NCBI RefSeq assembly: GCF_011058215.1
Contig: NZ_JAALFG010000001.1
Coordinates: 253,001-317,000 of the forward strand
Length of the DNA: 64,000 bases
Reading direction: 5' to 3'
From: Devosia aurantiaca
GTDB taxonomy: Bacteria > Pseudomonadota > Alphaproteobacteria > Rhizobiales > Devosiaceae
A program made the position numbers and the translations under genes. Position 1 is the stretch's first letter. Every line of letters starts with the position of its first letter. Shown here piece after piece: positions 56,758 to 64,000 of this stretch. The notes below the pieces were generated by a model. That model was not told the DNA's origin. It was given only the letters and a program-made list of their open reading frames with translations, and did not search any database.

Positions 56758-57269
56758 CGCGGATCCAAACCTCGCGTCTCCTTCTGCGCGCGCCCCGGCC
56801 TGACGATGCACCCTGCATTGCGCTGGGCATGGGCGAATTCGAAGTGGCCCGCTGGCTGGCGCCGGTGCCGTGGCCCTACACTTTGGCCATGGCCATCGAC
56901 TGGGTTTGCATGGCGCCCGAAAATGGGCTCTTCGTGGTTGATCTGCCGGGACGCGGGCTGATCGGCTGCGTCGCTCTTAGCGCGGAACTGGGCTTCTGGA
57001 TCGGCCGTCCCCACTGGGGTCGCGGCTATGCTACTGAAGCGGCGAGCGCCGTCCTCGACTGGTATTTCAGAACCTCGGGTGAACCCGAAATCTCATCCAG
57101 CGCCCATCACGCCAACAAGTCCTCGCTGCGGGTCAAAGCCAAGCTCGGCTTTGTCGAAACCGGCCGTGATCGCCGCTTTTCGCACGCATTGGGGCATAAT
57201 GTTGAGCATGTGGTGAGCACGCTGACACGTGCCGATTGGCTGGCAGGCGAGGCAAAGCGATGTGCGTGA
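56754..57269 (+). CDS. GNAT-family N-acetyltransferase 2
   Basis: 171 residues from ATG at 56754, overlapping the previous stop. RIQTSRLLLRAPRPDDAPCI, EVARWLAPVPWPYTLAMAID, LGFWIGRPHWGRGYATEAAS (acetyl-CoA loop) and NKSSLRVKAKLGFVETGRD mark it as a GNAT of the same type. Four such genes lie between rpmA and obgE here, which looks like local tandem duplication. Substrates are unknown. Confidence 0.85.
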   Translation: MTRIQTSRLLLRAPRPDDAPCIALGMGEFEVARWLAPVPWPYTLAMAIDWVCMAPENGLFVVDLPGRGLIGCVALSAELGFWIGRPHWGRGYATEAASAVLDWYFRTSGEPEISSSAHHANKSSLRVKAKLGFVETGRDRRFSHALGHNVEHVVSTLTRADWLAGEAKRCA

Positions 57270-57300
57270 TCGAACCCGAACATATCATCTTCCGCGCATC

Positions 57301-57384
57301 CCTCCCCCTTGAGGGGAGGGACCGAGGGTGGGGGTCTGTCAGTGATACACTGCGCCACCCCAAACCCTCCCCTCAGGGGGGAGG
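57301..57384. repeat. 84-bp palindromic intergenic repeat, copy 1
   Basis: Outer arms: CCTCCCCCTTGAGGGGAGGG (57301-57320) and CCCTCCCCTCAGGGGGGAGG (57365-57384), reverse complements with one mismatch. Each arm is itself nearly self-complementary. The same arm recurs at 59578. It lies between two GNAT genes, typical of a dispersed palindromic element. Confidence 0.8.
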
Positions 57385-57417
57385 GGCGCAGGCGCTCAGA
57401 GATCGGGGTTGAATTTT

Positions 57418-57935
57418 ATGATATCGAAGGACCGCCTCCCCGAAACGATCGACACCGCGCGCCTCCTGCTGCGGCCGCCCCATGTCTCCGATCTCGATGA
57501 TCTTGTCCGCGAGATCAACAATCCGAAAGTGCTGGAGCCCACGGCGAGCCTGCCCTTCCCTATCTGCCCGACCATGGCCGCGCCTTTCTCACCAAGCGGG
57601 AGCGGACTGGCCAGCATCCCTATGTGATCGCGGATCGGCAGACGGACCGCTTGCTCGGCGTGATCGGGCTATACTTCGTGCCCGATCAGCCGGTGGAGCT
57701 AGGCTATTGGCTGGGCGAACGCTTCTGGGGGCAAGGCTTTGCGCCCGAAGCTGTCAACGCGCTGGTGGACGCGGCGATCGCTATGGGCATTTCGCCGATC
57801 AGGGCGCGCGTGCTCAAAAGCAACCCTGGCTCGCTGCGGGTGTTGGAGAAGGCCGGCTTTGCCTTGCTCGAGGAAACGGCGAGCGTCGTTGAACGCCATC
57901 GCGGCAAGCCGCTTCTGGTGCTGGAGCGCAGGTGA
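57418..57935 (+). CDS. GNAT-family N-acetyltransferase 3 (frameshift)
   Basis: About 172 residues after one repair near 57568, where one more C in CTTCCCTATC would join TASLPFP to YLPDHGRAFLTKRERTG. It has TARLLLRPPHVSDLDDLVRE, LGYWLGERFWGQGFAPEAVN (acetyl-CoA loop) and RVLEKAGFALLEETA. The 518-bp length, one short of a codon multiple, supports a missing base. An in-frame TTG at 57409 is an alternative start. Confidence 0.75.
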
Positions 57936-57942
57936 TCGTCTC

Positions 57943-58516
57943 ATGAACCCCATCATCGAAACACCTCGCCTGGTCTTGCGTCCGCCGATCGCAACCGATG
58001 CCGAGGCCATTGCCAATAACCTCAACGACTTCGCGGTCTCGGGAAACCTTGCCCAGGTCCCCTACCCCTACCGCCTCGCCGATGCGAAGTCGTGGCTGCG
58101 GACCCGGCGGCTCGACACCTCCGTCGAGCGCATGAACTTTGCTGTCGAATATCAGGGCGCCTATATCGGCCAGGTCGGCTTTACCCGGGCAAAAAGGGAC
58201 CTGTCGTAGGCTACTGGATCGGCCAGCCGTTCTGGAACCGCGGCTTCATGACCGAAGCGGCCTGGGCGAGCCTCGACTGGTATTTTGGGCAAACCGGCGC
58301 GACCGCGATCTATTCGGGGTCTTTCATTTCAACGCCGCCTCGCTCGCTATCCAGCGCAAGCTCGGCTTTAGGGAGATCGGCCGCTCGCGCCTCCATTGCC
58401 TTGCGCGCGGCGTCGAGGTGGAGCATATCGACACTCAAGTCACGCGCGAGCGTTTCCGCCAGCTTGCGGCCCGATCCGGGGCGGCGAGCGCGACAACAGC
58501 AAAGTCAGTCTCATGA
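57943..58516 (+). CDS. GNAT-family N-acetyltransferase 4 (two frameshifts)
   Basis: About 190 residues pieced from three frames: [37 protein letters not shown], then [20 protein letters not shown] (acetyl-CoA loop) and [20 protein letters not shown]-like sequence. Breaks lie near 58190 (next to a run of five A) and 58320. The length of 574 bp fits two missing bases. Its stop overlaps the obgE start (ATGA), which argues that the full gene is real and coupled to obgE. Confidence 0.65.
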
Positions 58517-59556
58517 AGTTCCTCGACCAGGCCAAGGTCTATATCAAATCGGGAGATGGCGGCGCCGGCGCCGTCAGTTTCCTGCGCGAAAAATTCGTCG
58601 AATTCGGCGGCCCGGATGGCGGCAATGGCGGCAAGGGTGGCGACATCATTGCCGAATGCGCCGAAGGCCTCAACACGCTGATCGACTTCCGCTACCAGCA
58701 GCACTTCCGCGCCCCCACCGGCACCCATGGCATGGGCAAGAACCGCACCGGCGCCCATGGCGAGGATGTTATCCTGCGCGTCCCCAAGGGCACGCAGATC
58801 TTCGAGGAAGACCAGGAAACCCTGATCGCCGATTTCACCGAAGTCGGCCAGCGCGTCGTGCTGCTCAAGGGCGGCAATGGCGGCTTCGGCAATGCCTACT
58901 TCAAGACCTCCTCCAATCAGGCGCCCCGCCGCGCCAATCCCGGACAGGAAGGCACCGAAAAAGGCATCTGGCTGCGACTCAAGCTCATCGCCGATGCCGG
59001 TCTCGTCGGCCAGCCCAATGCCGGCAAGTCGACCTTTTTGGCCGCAGTTTCCGCGGCTAAGCCCAAGATCGCCGATTACCCTTTCACCACGCTCCATCCC
59101 AATCTGGGCGTCGTGCGCATCGGCGAGCGCGAATTCGTTCTCGCCGACATTCCGGGCCTCATCGAAGGCGCCTCGGAAGGCATCGGCATCGGCGACCGTT
59201 TCCTCGGCCACATCGAGCGTTGCCAGGTGCTGATCCACCTCATCGACGGCACCAATGAAGACGTCGCCCACGTCTATAAGGCTGTGCGCTACGAACTTGC
59301 CGCCTATGCCGACGTTCTGGCCGACAAGTCCGAAATCGTCGTGCTCAACAAGGCCGATGCGCTGAGCGAAGACGACATCAAGGCCAAGGTCAAGGCGCTG
59401 AAGAAGGCATCCAAGGCCGAAGTCCGCCTCGTCTCCGGCGCCACCGGCCAGGGCGTCGAGCAGGTGCTTTACGACGTGCTCAATATCCTGGACGCCGAAA
59501 AAGCGGCCGCTGCCGAACTGGTGCGCAAAAAAACGGAAGAAAAATGGACGCCTTGA
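58513..59556 (+). CDS. obgE: GTPase Obg
   Basis: 347 residues. The N-terminal Obg domain begins [20 protein letters not shown] and is Gly-rich ([14 protein letters not shown]). The G domain has [20 protein letters not shown] (G1), the [11 protein letters not shown] switch, [12 protein letters not shown] (G3) and VLNKADALS (G4). It is essential and acts in 50S assembly and growth control. No extended Obg C-terminal domain is present beyond about 347 residues, which is normal for alphaproteobacteria. It starts inside the GNAT 4 stop. Confidence 0.95.
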   Translation: MKFLDQAKVYIKSGDGGAGAVSFLREKFVEFGGPDGGNGGKGGDIIAECAEGLNTLIDFRYQQHFRAPTGTHGMGKNRTGAHGEDVILRVPKGTQIFEEDQETLIADFTEVGQRVVLLKGGNGGFGNAYFKTSSNQAPRRANPGQEGTEKGIWLRLKLIADAGLVGQPNAGKSTFLAAVSAAKPKIADYPFTTLHPNLGVVRIGEREFVLADIPGLIEGASEGIGIGDRFLGHIERCQVLIHLIDGTNEDVAHVYKAVRYELAAYADVLADKSEIVVLNKADALSEDDIKAKVKALKKASKAEVRLVSGATGQGVEQVLYDVLNILDAEKAAAAELVRKKTEEKWTP

Positions 59557-59577
59557 CCGGCTGGACTGGACTTAGCC

Positions 59578-59716
59578 CCTCCCCCTTGAGGGGAGGGGTT
59601 GGGGAGGGGTGTCGCGGGAAAGGCAAACTCTGCGCCTGCGGATGTCACGACACCCCCTCCCCAGCTTCGCTAGGTCCGAAGGACCAAGCTGCGCTACCCT
59701 CCCCTCAAGGGGGAGG
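59578..59716. repeat. 139-bp palindromic intergenic repeat, copy 2
   Basis: Outer arms CCTCCCCCTTGAGGGGAGGG (59578-59597) and its perfect reverse complement (59697-59716). A second nested pair, GGGGAGGGGTGTCG and CGACACCCCCTCCCC, lies inside, with a small GGTCC-GAA-GGACC hairpin. The same outer arm as the 57301 copy shows that this is one mobile or dispersed element. It sits between obgE and proB. Confidence 0.82.
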
Positions 59717-59751
59717 GTGTGCATAGCCCTGCCTTTCGTGGACCAGCAAGC

Positions 59752-60881
59752 ATGAACCCCCTCGCCCCCTACCGCCGCATCACCATAAAAATCGGCTCGG
59801 CCCTCCTGGTCGACAAGTCCGGCAAGCTGCGCGCCGATTGGCTGGCAGGCCTCGCCGAAGACATCGCGCATTTGAAGGCCGAAGGCCGCGAAGTGGTGAT
59901 CGTCTCCTCTGGCGCCATAGCGCTCGGCCGCGGGCTTTTGGGACTATCCGCCATCGCCCTGACGCTTGAACAATCGCAGGCCGCCGCCAGCGCCGGGCAG
60001 ATCGCCCTCTCGCAAGCCTGGGCCGAAGCGCTGGGTCGGCACGGCATCATCACCGGCCAGATCCTGATCACGCCCAACATCACTGAAGAGCGGCGCTATT
60101 TCCTCAATGCCCGCACCACCATCCAGACCCTTCTGGGCCTGGGCGCCATTCCGATCATCAACGAGAACGACTCGGTGGCGACGGCCGAAATCCGTTACGG
60201 CGACAACGACCGCCTGTCGGCCCGCGTCGCGACCATGATCGAGGCGGACCTTCTGGTGCTCCTGTCCGATATCGATGGGCTCTATACCGCGCCCCCGCCA
60301 AGGATCCCGCTGCCGAACACCTGCCGGTGGTCGATCGCATCACCCCTGCCATCGAAGCCATGGCCGGTGGCGCGGCCAGCCATCTTTCGCGCGGCGGCAT
60401 GACCACCAAGGTCGAGGCCGGCAAGATCGCAACGCTTGCCGGCACGGCCATGATCATTGCCAAAGGCACCGAAGCGCACCCTCTAAAACGCCTGACCGAA
60501 GGCGGCTTGCACACCCTGTTCCGCGCGGCCACCACCCGCGCCCAATCGCGCAAACGCTGGATCATGGGGACGCTGGCCGTGGCCGGGACCCTCCAGGTCG
60601 ATGCCGGCGCCGCGCGTGCCCTCGGCATCGGGCGCTCGCTGCTGCCGATCGGGATAACTCGCATTACCGGCGAATTCGAACGCGGCGATACAATTTCCAT
60701 CGTCGATCCCGACGGACAAGAAATTGCCCGCGGCCTTGCAAGCCTTGACAGCGAGGACGCGCAGCTTGTCATGGGCAAAAGGAGCGATGTCATGGCCGAG
60801 CTTTTGGGCGCCGGCAACCGTAGCGAAATGATCCATCGCGACAATCTGGTGCTTGTGGGCGCCAAGGAGAATGCACAATGA
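59752..60881 (+). CDS. proB: Glutamate 5-kinase (frameshift)
   Basis: About 376 residues after one repair. First step of proline synthesis: glutamate to glutamyl-5-phosphate. The kinase domain has [37 protein letters not shown] and [20 protein letters not shown]. The C-terminal PUA domain ends [13 protein letters not shown]. The break near 60298 lies in the CCCCCGCC stretch (YTAPP joins [12 protein letters not shown]). The length of 1130 bp is one short. Its stop overlaps the proA start (ATGA). Confidence 0.9.
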
Positions 60882-62155
60882 GCGCAGTGGAAGTTACCGA
60901 TATCGGCGCGCTGATGAGCGAGATCGGCCAAAAGGCCCGCCTTGGCGCGCGTGCCCTGGCCATCGCCACGCCGAAACAGAAGCGCACCGCGCTTTTGACT
61001 GCCGCTGGCGCGCTTAACGCCCATCGCAAGAAGATCCTCCAAGCCAACGCGCTCGACATGGAAGCGGCCCGCACCAAGGGTATTTCCGGCGCCTTCCTCG
61101 ATCGGCTCGAGCTCAACGACAAGCGCATCGACGGCATCATCGAAGCCGTTCGCACCATTGCCGACCTGCCCGACCCCGTCGGCACGGTGATCAGCGAATG
61201 GGACCGGCCCAACGGCCTTCACATCGAGCGCGTGCGCACGCCCCTGGGCGTCATCGGCGTCATCTTTGAATCGCGCCCCAACGTCACCGCCGATGCCGGC
61301 GCGCTTTGCATCAAGTCAGGCAATGCTGTGATCCTGCGCGGCGGCTCGGACTCGTTCCATTCCTCCACTGCCATCGTCGATTGCCTGCTCGATGGCCTCC
61401 ATCTCGCTGGCCTGCCGGTCGAATGCGTCCAGCTTGTCCCCACCACTGATCGCGAGGCGGTAGGTGAAATGCTCAAGGGTCTTGGTGGCACGATCGACGT
61501 CATCGTTCCCCGCGGCGGCAAGTCGCTGGTGGCGCGTGTGCAGAGCGAAGCCCGCGTGCCCGTCTTTGCCCATCTTGAAGGCCTGGTGCATGTCTATATC
61601 GACCGCTCGGCCGATCTCGAAAAGGCGGTAAGCGTCACCCTCAACGCCAAGATGCGGCGCACCGGTATCTGCGGCGCAGCAGAAACGCTTCTGGTGCATC
61701 AGGACGTCGTCGCCACGCACCTCAAGCCCATCGTCGACGCGCTCATCGCCAAGGGCTGCGAAATCCGCGGCGATAGGCAGGTGCAGGCGCTGATCGCCGA
61801 AGCCAAGCCGGCGACGGAACAGGACTGGCGCACCGAATACGAAGACGCCATCATTTCGGTAAAGGTGGTCGAGAACCTCCAAGCGGCCATCGCCCATATC
61901 GAGCACTATTCGAGCCACCACACCGAGGCGATCATTGCCGAAGACGCGGCGGCCGTCGAAAAGTTCTTCAACGAGATCGATAGCGCCATCCTCGTCCACA
62001 ACGCCTCGACCCAATTCGCCGACGGCGGCGAATTCGGATTTGGCGGCGAAATCGGCATCGCCACCGGCAAGATGCATGCGCGCGGGCCGGTCGGCGTCGA
62101 GCAGTTGACGAGCTTCAAATACCGCGTGCGCGGCAACGGACAGCTGCGCCCTTGA
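60878..62155 (+). CDS. proA: Glutamate-5-semialdehyde dehydrogenase (gamma-glutamyl phosphate reductase)
   Basis: 425 residues, normal for ProA. Reduces glutamyl-5-phosphate with [45 protein letters not shown] (catalytic Cys) and [20 protein letters not shown] are family signatures. It is intact. The overlapping start with proB indicates one operon for a two-enzyme channel. Confidence 0.97.
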   Translation: MSAVEVTDIGALMSEIGQKARLGARALAIATPKQKRTALLTAAGALNAHRKKILQANALDMEAARTKGISGAFLDRLELNDKRIDGIIEAVRTIADLPDPVGTVISEWDRPNGLHIERVRTPLGVIGVIFESRPNVTADAGALCIKSGNAVILRGGSDSFHSSTAIVDCLLDGLHLAGLPVECVQLVPTTDREAVGEMLKGLGGTIDVIVPRGGKSLVARVQSEARVPVFAHLEGLVHVYIDRSADLEKAVSVTLNAKMRRTGICGAAETLLVHQDVVATHLKPIVDALIAKGCEIRGDRQVQALIAEAKPATEQDWRTEYEDAIISVKVVENLQAAIAHIEHYSSHHTEAIIAEDAAAVEKFFNEIDSAILVHNASTQFADGGEFGFGGEIGIATGKMHARGPVGVEQLTSFKYRVRGNGQLRP

Positions 62156-62771
62156 GCCAGCCTATCCCCGGCATCACCGAAATTCCGCCTTCGACGCCGG
62201 GCATGCGCATCGGCCTTTTCGGCGGCAGCTTCAATCCGATCCATGACGGGCATCGACTCGTCATGGAGGAAACCCTGCGCCGGCTGCGGCTGGATCAGCT
62301 TTGGGTGCTCGTCACCCCGGCAATCCGCTCAAGAACAACGAAAAGCTCGCGCCCCTGGCCGATCGGGTCACAGCTGCCCGGCAATTCCTCGCCCACCCTC
62401 GCATCCGCGTCACCGGCTTTGAAGCCGCCAAGGGCTTTACCTATACCTGGGAAACGGTGCGGTTTCTGACGCAATCGCTGCCTGGCCGGCACTTCGTCTG
62501 GATCATGGGCGCCGATAGTCTCGCCGATCTTCACCGTTGGGAACGCTGGCGCGATCTTGCCGCCACGGTACCCCTGGCGGTCTATGTCCGGCCCGGCTCG
62601 TCGCGCCGGGCTCTCGCCTCCCGCGCGGCAACGACGCTCGACTTCGCGCAGCTCGACGAAAGCGACGCAGCTCTCCTCGCGGGCGCGAAAACCCCAGCCT
62701 GGATCTACCTTCAGGGACGGCAGTCGAGCCTCTCGTCTTCGGGTATCAGGGCAGCGAAAAGCCAAAAGTAA
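62152..62771 (+). CDS. nadD: Nicotinate-nucleotide adenylyltransferase (frameshift)
   Basis: About 206 residues after one repair. Joins nicotinate mononucleotide to ATP in NAD synthesis, normally essential. [20 protein letters not shown] carries the HxGH nucleotidyltransferase motif, and [20 protein letters not shown] and [11 protein letters not shown] are conserved. The frame breaks near 62322, where CCCCGGCAAT should have one more G ([20 protein letters not shown]). TTG at 62152 overlaps the proA stop and gives the N-terminal extension seen in relatives; ATG at 62203 is the alternative. Confidence 0.9.
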
Positions 62772-62959
62772 CCGCGTGTTAAGGCTTGACCTTGCGAAAA
62801 TGGCCGCCTGATCGTATATTTGCCCGCAGTGATTGAAGTCACCGGAACAGGAACTGACGGCTTGCCGTTTATTCGACGCCGCTTTTATTCCGATCAACAA
62901 CCAAGGATGTTTATCGTTCGCATGACCCGTGCACGCGCAGGGGCGGAGGTCCTTTACTG

Positions 62960-63352
62960 ATGGCCGCGCTGCCCACCAATACCGTCAACACCCCGCCCGC
63001 CGCAGCCAATGCGGTGCAGAAGCCCCTGATCGACGTGATCCTCGAGACGCTCGATGATGCCAAGGCCGAGGAAACCGTTGCGGTCGATATTACCGGCAAG
63101 TCCTCGCTGGCCGACCACATGGTCGTCACCTCCGGCCGCTCGCAGCGCCATGTCGGCGCCGTCGCCGATCAGGTGATCACCGCCCTGCGCGACAACGGCT
63201 ACGGCAAGCCGCGCGTCGAAGGCATGCCCAATGCCGATTGGGTCCTGGTCGATGCGGGCGACGTCATCCTCCACATCTTCCGCCCCGAAGTACGCGAGTT
63301 CTACTCGATCGAAAAGATGTGGCAGGCCGATTTCGCGGCCGACCAGCACTAA
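62960..63352 (+). CDS. rsfS: Ribosome silencing factor
   Basis: 130 residues: LIDVILETLDDAKAEETVAV, then ITGKSSLADHMVVTSGRSQR and WVLVDAGDVILHIFRPEVRE. Binds L14 on the 50S subunit and blocks subunit joining in starvation. The N-terminal ~20 residues are a variable extension. It follows nadD after 188 bp and is 3 bp before rlmH. Confidence 0.93.
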   Translation: MAALPTNTVNTPPAAANAVQKPLIDVILETLDDAKAEETVAVDITGKSSLADHMVVTSGRSQRHVGAVADQVITALRDNGYGKPRVEGMPNADWVLVDAGDVILHIFRPEVREFYSIEKMWQADFAADQH

Positions 63353-63355
63353 GCT

Positions 63356-63838
63356 GTGCGGATAAGCATTGCCGCCGTCGGGCGGATGAAGAACGGGCCA
63401 GAGCGCGAGCTTGTGGCCCGTTATCTTGAGCGGGCGCAGGCTTCGGGCAAGCCGCTGGCCTTGACCGGCTTCGACGTTCACGAACTCGCTGAAAGCCGCG
63501 CCGGCTCCGCCGCTTCCCGAAAGGCAGAAGAAGCAAAGTCCATCCGCGCCACCCTGCCCGAGGGCATGCTGGTGATGCTGGACGAACGCGGCAAGTCGCT
63601 AAGCTCGGAGGCCTTCGCCACCCAGCTCGGCCGCTGGCGCGACGACGGACGGCAGGCGGTCGGCTTCGTCATCGGCGGTGCCGACGGCATCGACCCCGAA
63701 TTCGTTAAATCCGCCGACCTAACCCTGAGCTTTTCCCCCATGGTCTGGCCTCATCAGCTGGTGCGCATCATGCTGGCGGAACAGCTTTATCGCGCCATCA
63801 CCATCCTGTCGGGCCATCCCTATCATCGCGGTGATTGA
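63356..63838 (+). CDS. rlmH: 23S rRNA pseudouridine-1915 N3-methyltransferase
   Basis: 160 residues from a GTG start three bases after the rsfS stop. SPOUT-class methyltransferase: MRISIAAVGRMKNGPERELV, VGFVIGGADGIDPEFVK (SAM-binding trefoil knot) and MVWPHQLVRIMLAEQLYRAI then GHPYHRGD. It methylates m3-psi1915 in 23S rRNA. Its coupled position after rsfS is conserved in many bacteria. Confidence 0.95.
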   Translation: MRISIAAVGRMKNGPERELVARYLERAQASGKPLALTGFDVHELAESRAGSAASRKAEEAKSIRATLPEGMLVMLDERGKSLSSEAFATQLGRWRDDGRQAVGFVIGGADGIDPEFVKSADLTLSFSPMVWPHQLVRIMLAEQLYRAITILSGHPYHRGD

Positions 63839-63937
63839 GCTCACCGGATGGTTAAGCATTGTTAACCAGCGCTTTGCCGGCTGCTTGCTAAGGTGCGGCA
63901 AGTGATTCGGGGCTGAGAGCCCCCATTGGGAGTTGCC

Positions 63938-64000
63938 ATGCACTTGCGGCCGGCCCGCATCGTCACGCTGTTGCTGGTCAGCGGCCTGCTTGCGGGCACC
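63938..64000 (+). CDS. Exported protein, 5' end only (likely peptidase M23/EnvC)
   Basis: Only 21 codons are in the window: MHLRPARIVTLLLVSGLLAG, a typical signal peptide start. By its position after rlmH it is probably an EnvC-like murein hydrolase activator (M23), as in related genomes; that is synteny-based inference. A 6-bp stem hairpin GGGGCT-GAG-AGCCCC (63909-63923) lies 14 bp before the ATG, where it could be a weak rlmH terminator or leader structure. Confidence 0.5.
   Translation, partial: MHLRPARIVTLLLVSGLLAGT

Noticed and set aside
57301-59716. Possible CRISPR array from repeated GC-rich blocks
   Set aside because: Only two copies, each an inverted repeat, without regular spacers and without any cas gene.

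Overview
The window comes from an alphaproteobacterium, most likely Hyphomicrobiales (Devosia-like). The evidence is the high G+C coding sequence and the chromosomal block on the right: rplU-rpmA-(GNAT genes)-obgE-proB-proA-nadD-rsfS-rlmH-(exported protein), a gene order I associate with that order. Genus assignment is inference.

Layout. 1-2.88 kb is chromosome: the end of a YciI-like gene, a CHASE4-GGDEF-EAL cyclic-di-GMP enzyme and a cyanophycinase scrap. 2887-54076 is a ~51 kb integrated island in the 3' end of tRNA-Ser(CGA). A perfect 20-bp direct repeat of the tRNA end lies at 2887-2906 and again at 54057-54076. Paired GTACCA motifs with the same 13-bp period lie 62-66 bp inside each end. 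A tyrosine recombinase gene starts 84 bp from the end of the right repeat. From 54.06 kb the chromosome resumes.

Island contents. 3-5 kb: orphan Phd-type antitoxin, a DGQHR/DndB protein and a coupled GIY-YIG protein. 5.3-11.7 kb: mostly worn metabolic and DNA-repair genes (thioesterase, LysR/ADH scar, RibD-like reductase, HxlR, split LigD with an amber codon, SRAP). 12-19 kb: likely defence genes (AbiJ-like, GSU2403-type nucleotidyltransferase under a strong inverted-repeat operator, HNH endonuclease plus KfrA-like protein, GIY-YIG/DUF4357). 19-22.6 kb: a second integrase with an excisionase-like partner. 23.4-25.6 kb: maeB, an unexpected housekeeping passenger. 25.8-38.3 kb, all on the minus strand: a phosphorothioation cluster, xre-dndA-dndC-dndD-dndE followed by a small gene, a second DndD-like ATPase, an FtsK translocase with a DndE-like N-terminus, and an ATPase/DUF4435 pair resembling the PARIS pair AriA/AriB. 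Almost every junction overlaps. Diverging from it, 38.65-44.1 kb on the plus strand holds two membrane-less FtsH-like AAA+/M41 proteases, two small unknown genes and a KfrA-like protein. 44.2-49 kb holds scars, a HEPN-like gene, a damaged antiporter and a PD-(D/E)XK gene. 49.2-54 kb holds two related integrases enclosing two paralogous unknown genes.

How it may work together. DndACDE would sulphur-mark DNA. The second DndD/DndE-FtsK set is the natural candidate for sensing or destroying unmarked DNA. The PARIS-like pair could act as a backstop against anti-restriction proteins. The paired proteases and KfrA protein look like a separate operon sharing the divergent control region. All of this is inference from order and family.

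Caution. More than twenty genes are broken by apparent one-base indels, many in short G or C runs, including the normally essential nadD. This points to consensus errors, so 'frameshifted' genes below are mostly annotated as single CDS features rather than pseudogenes.
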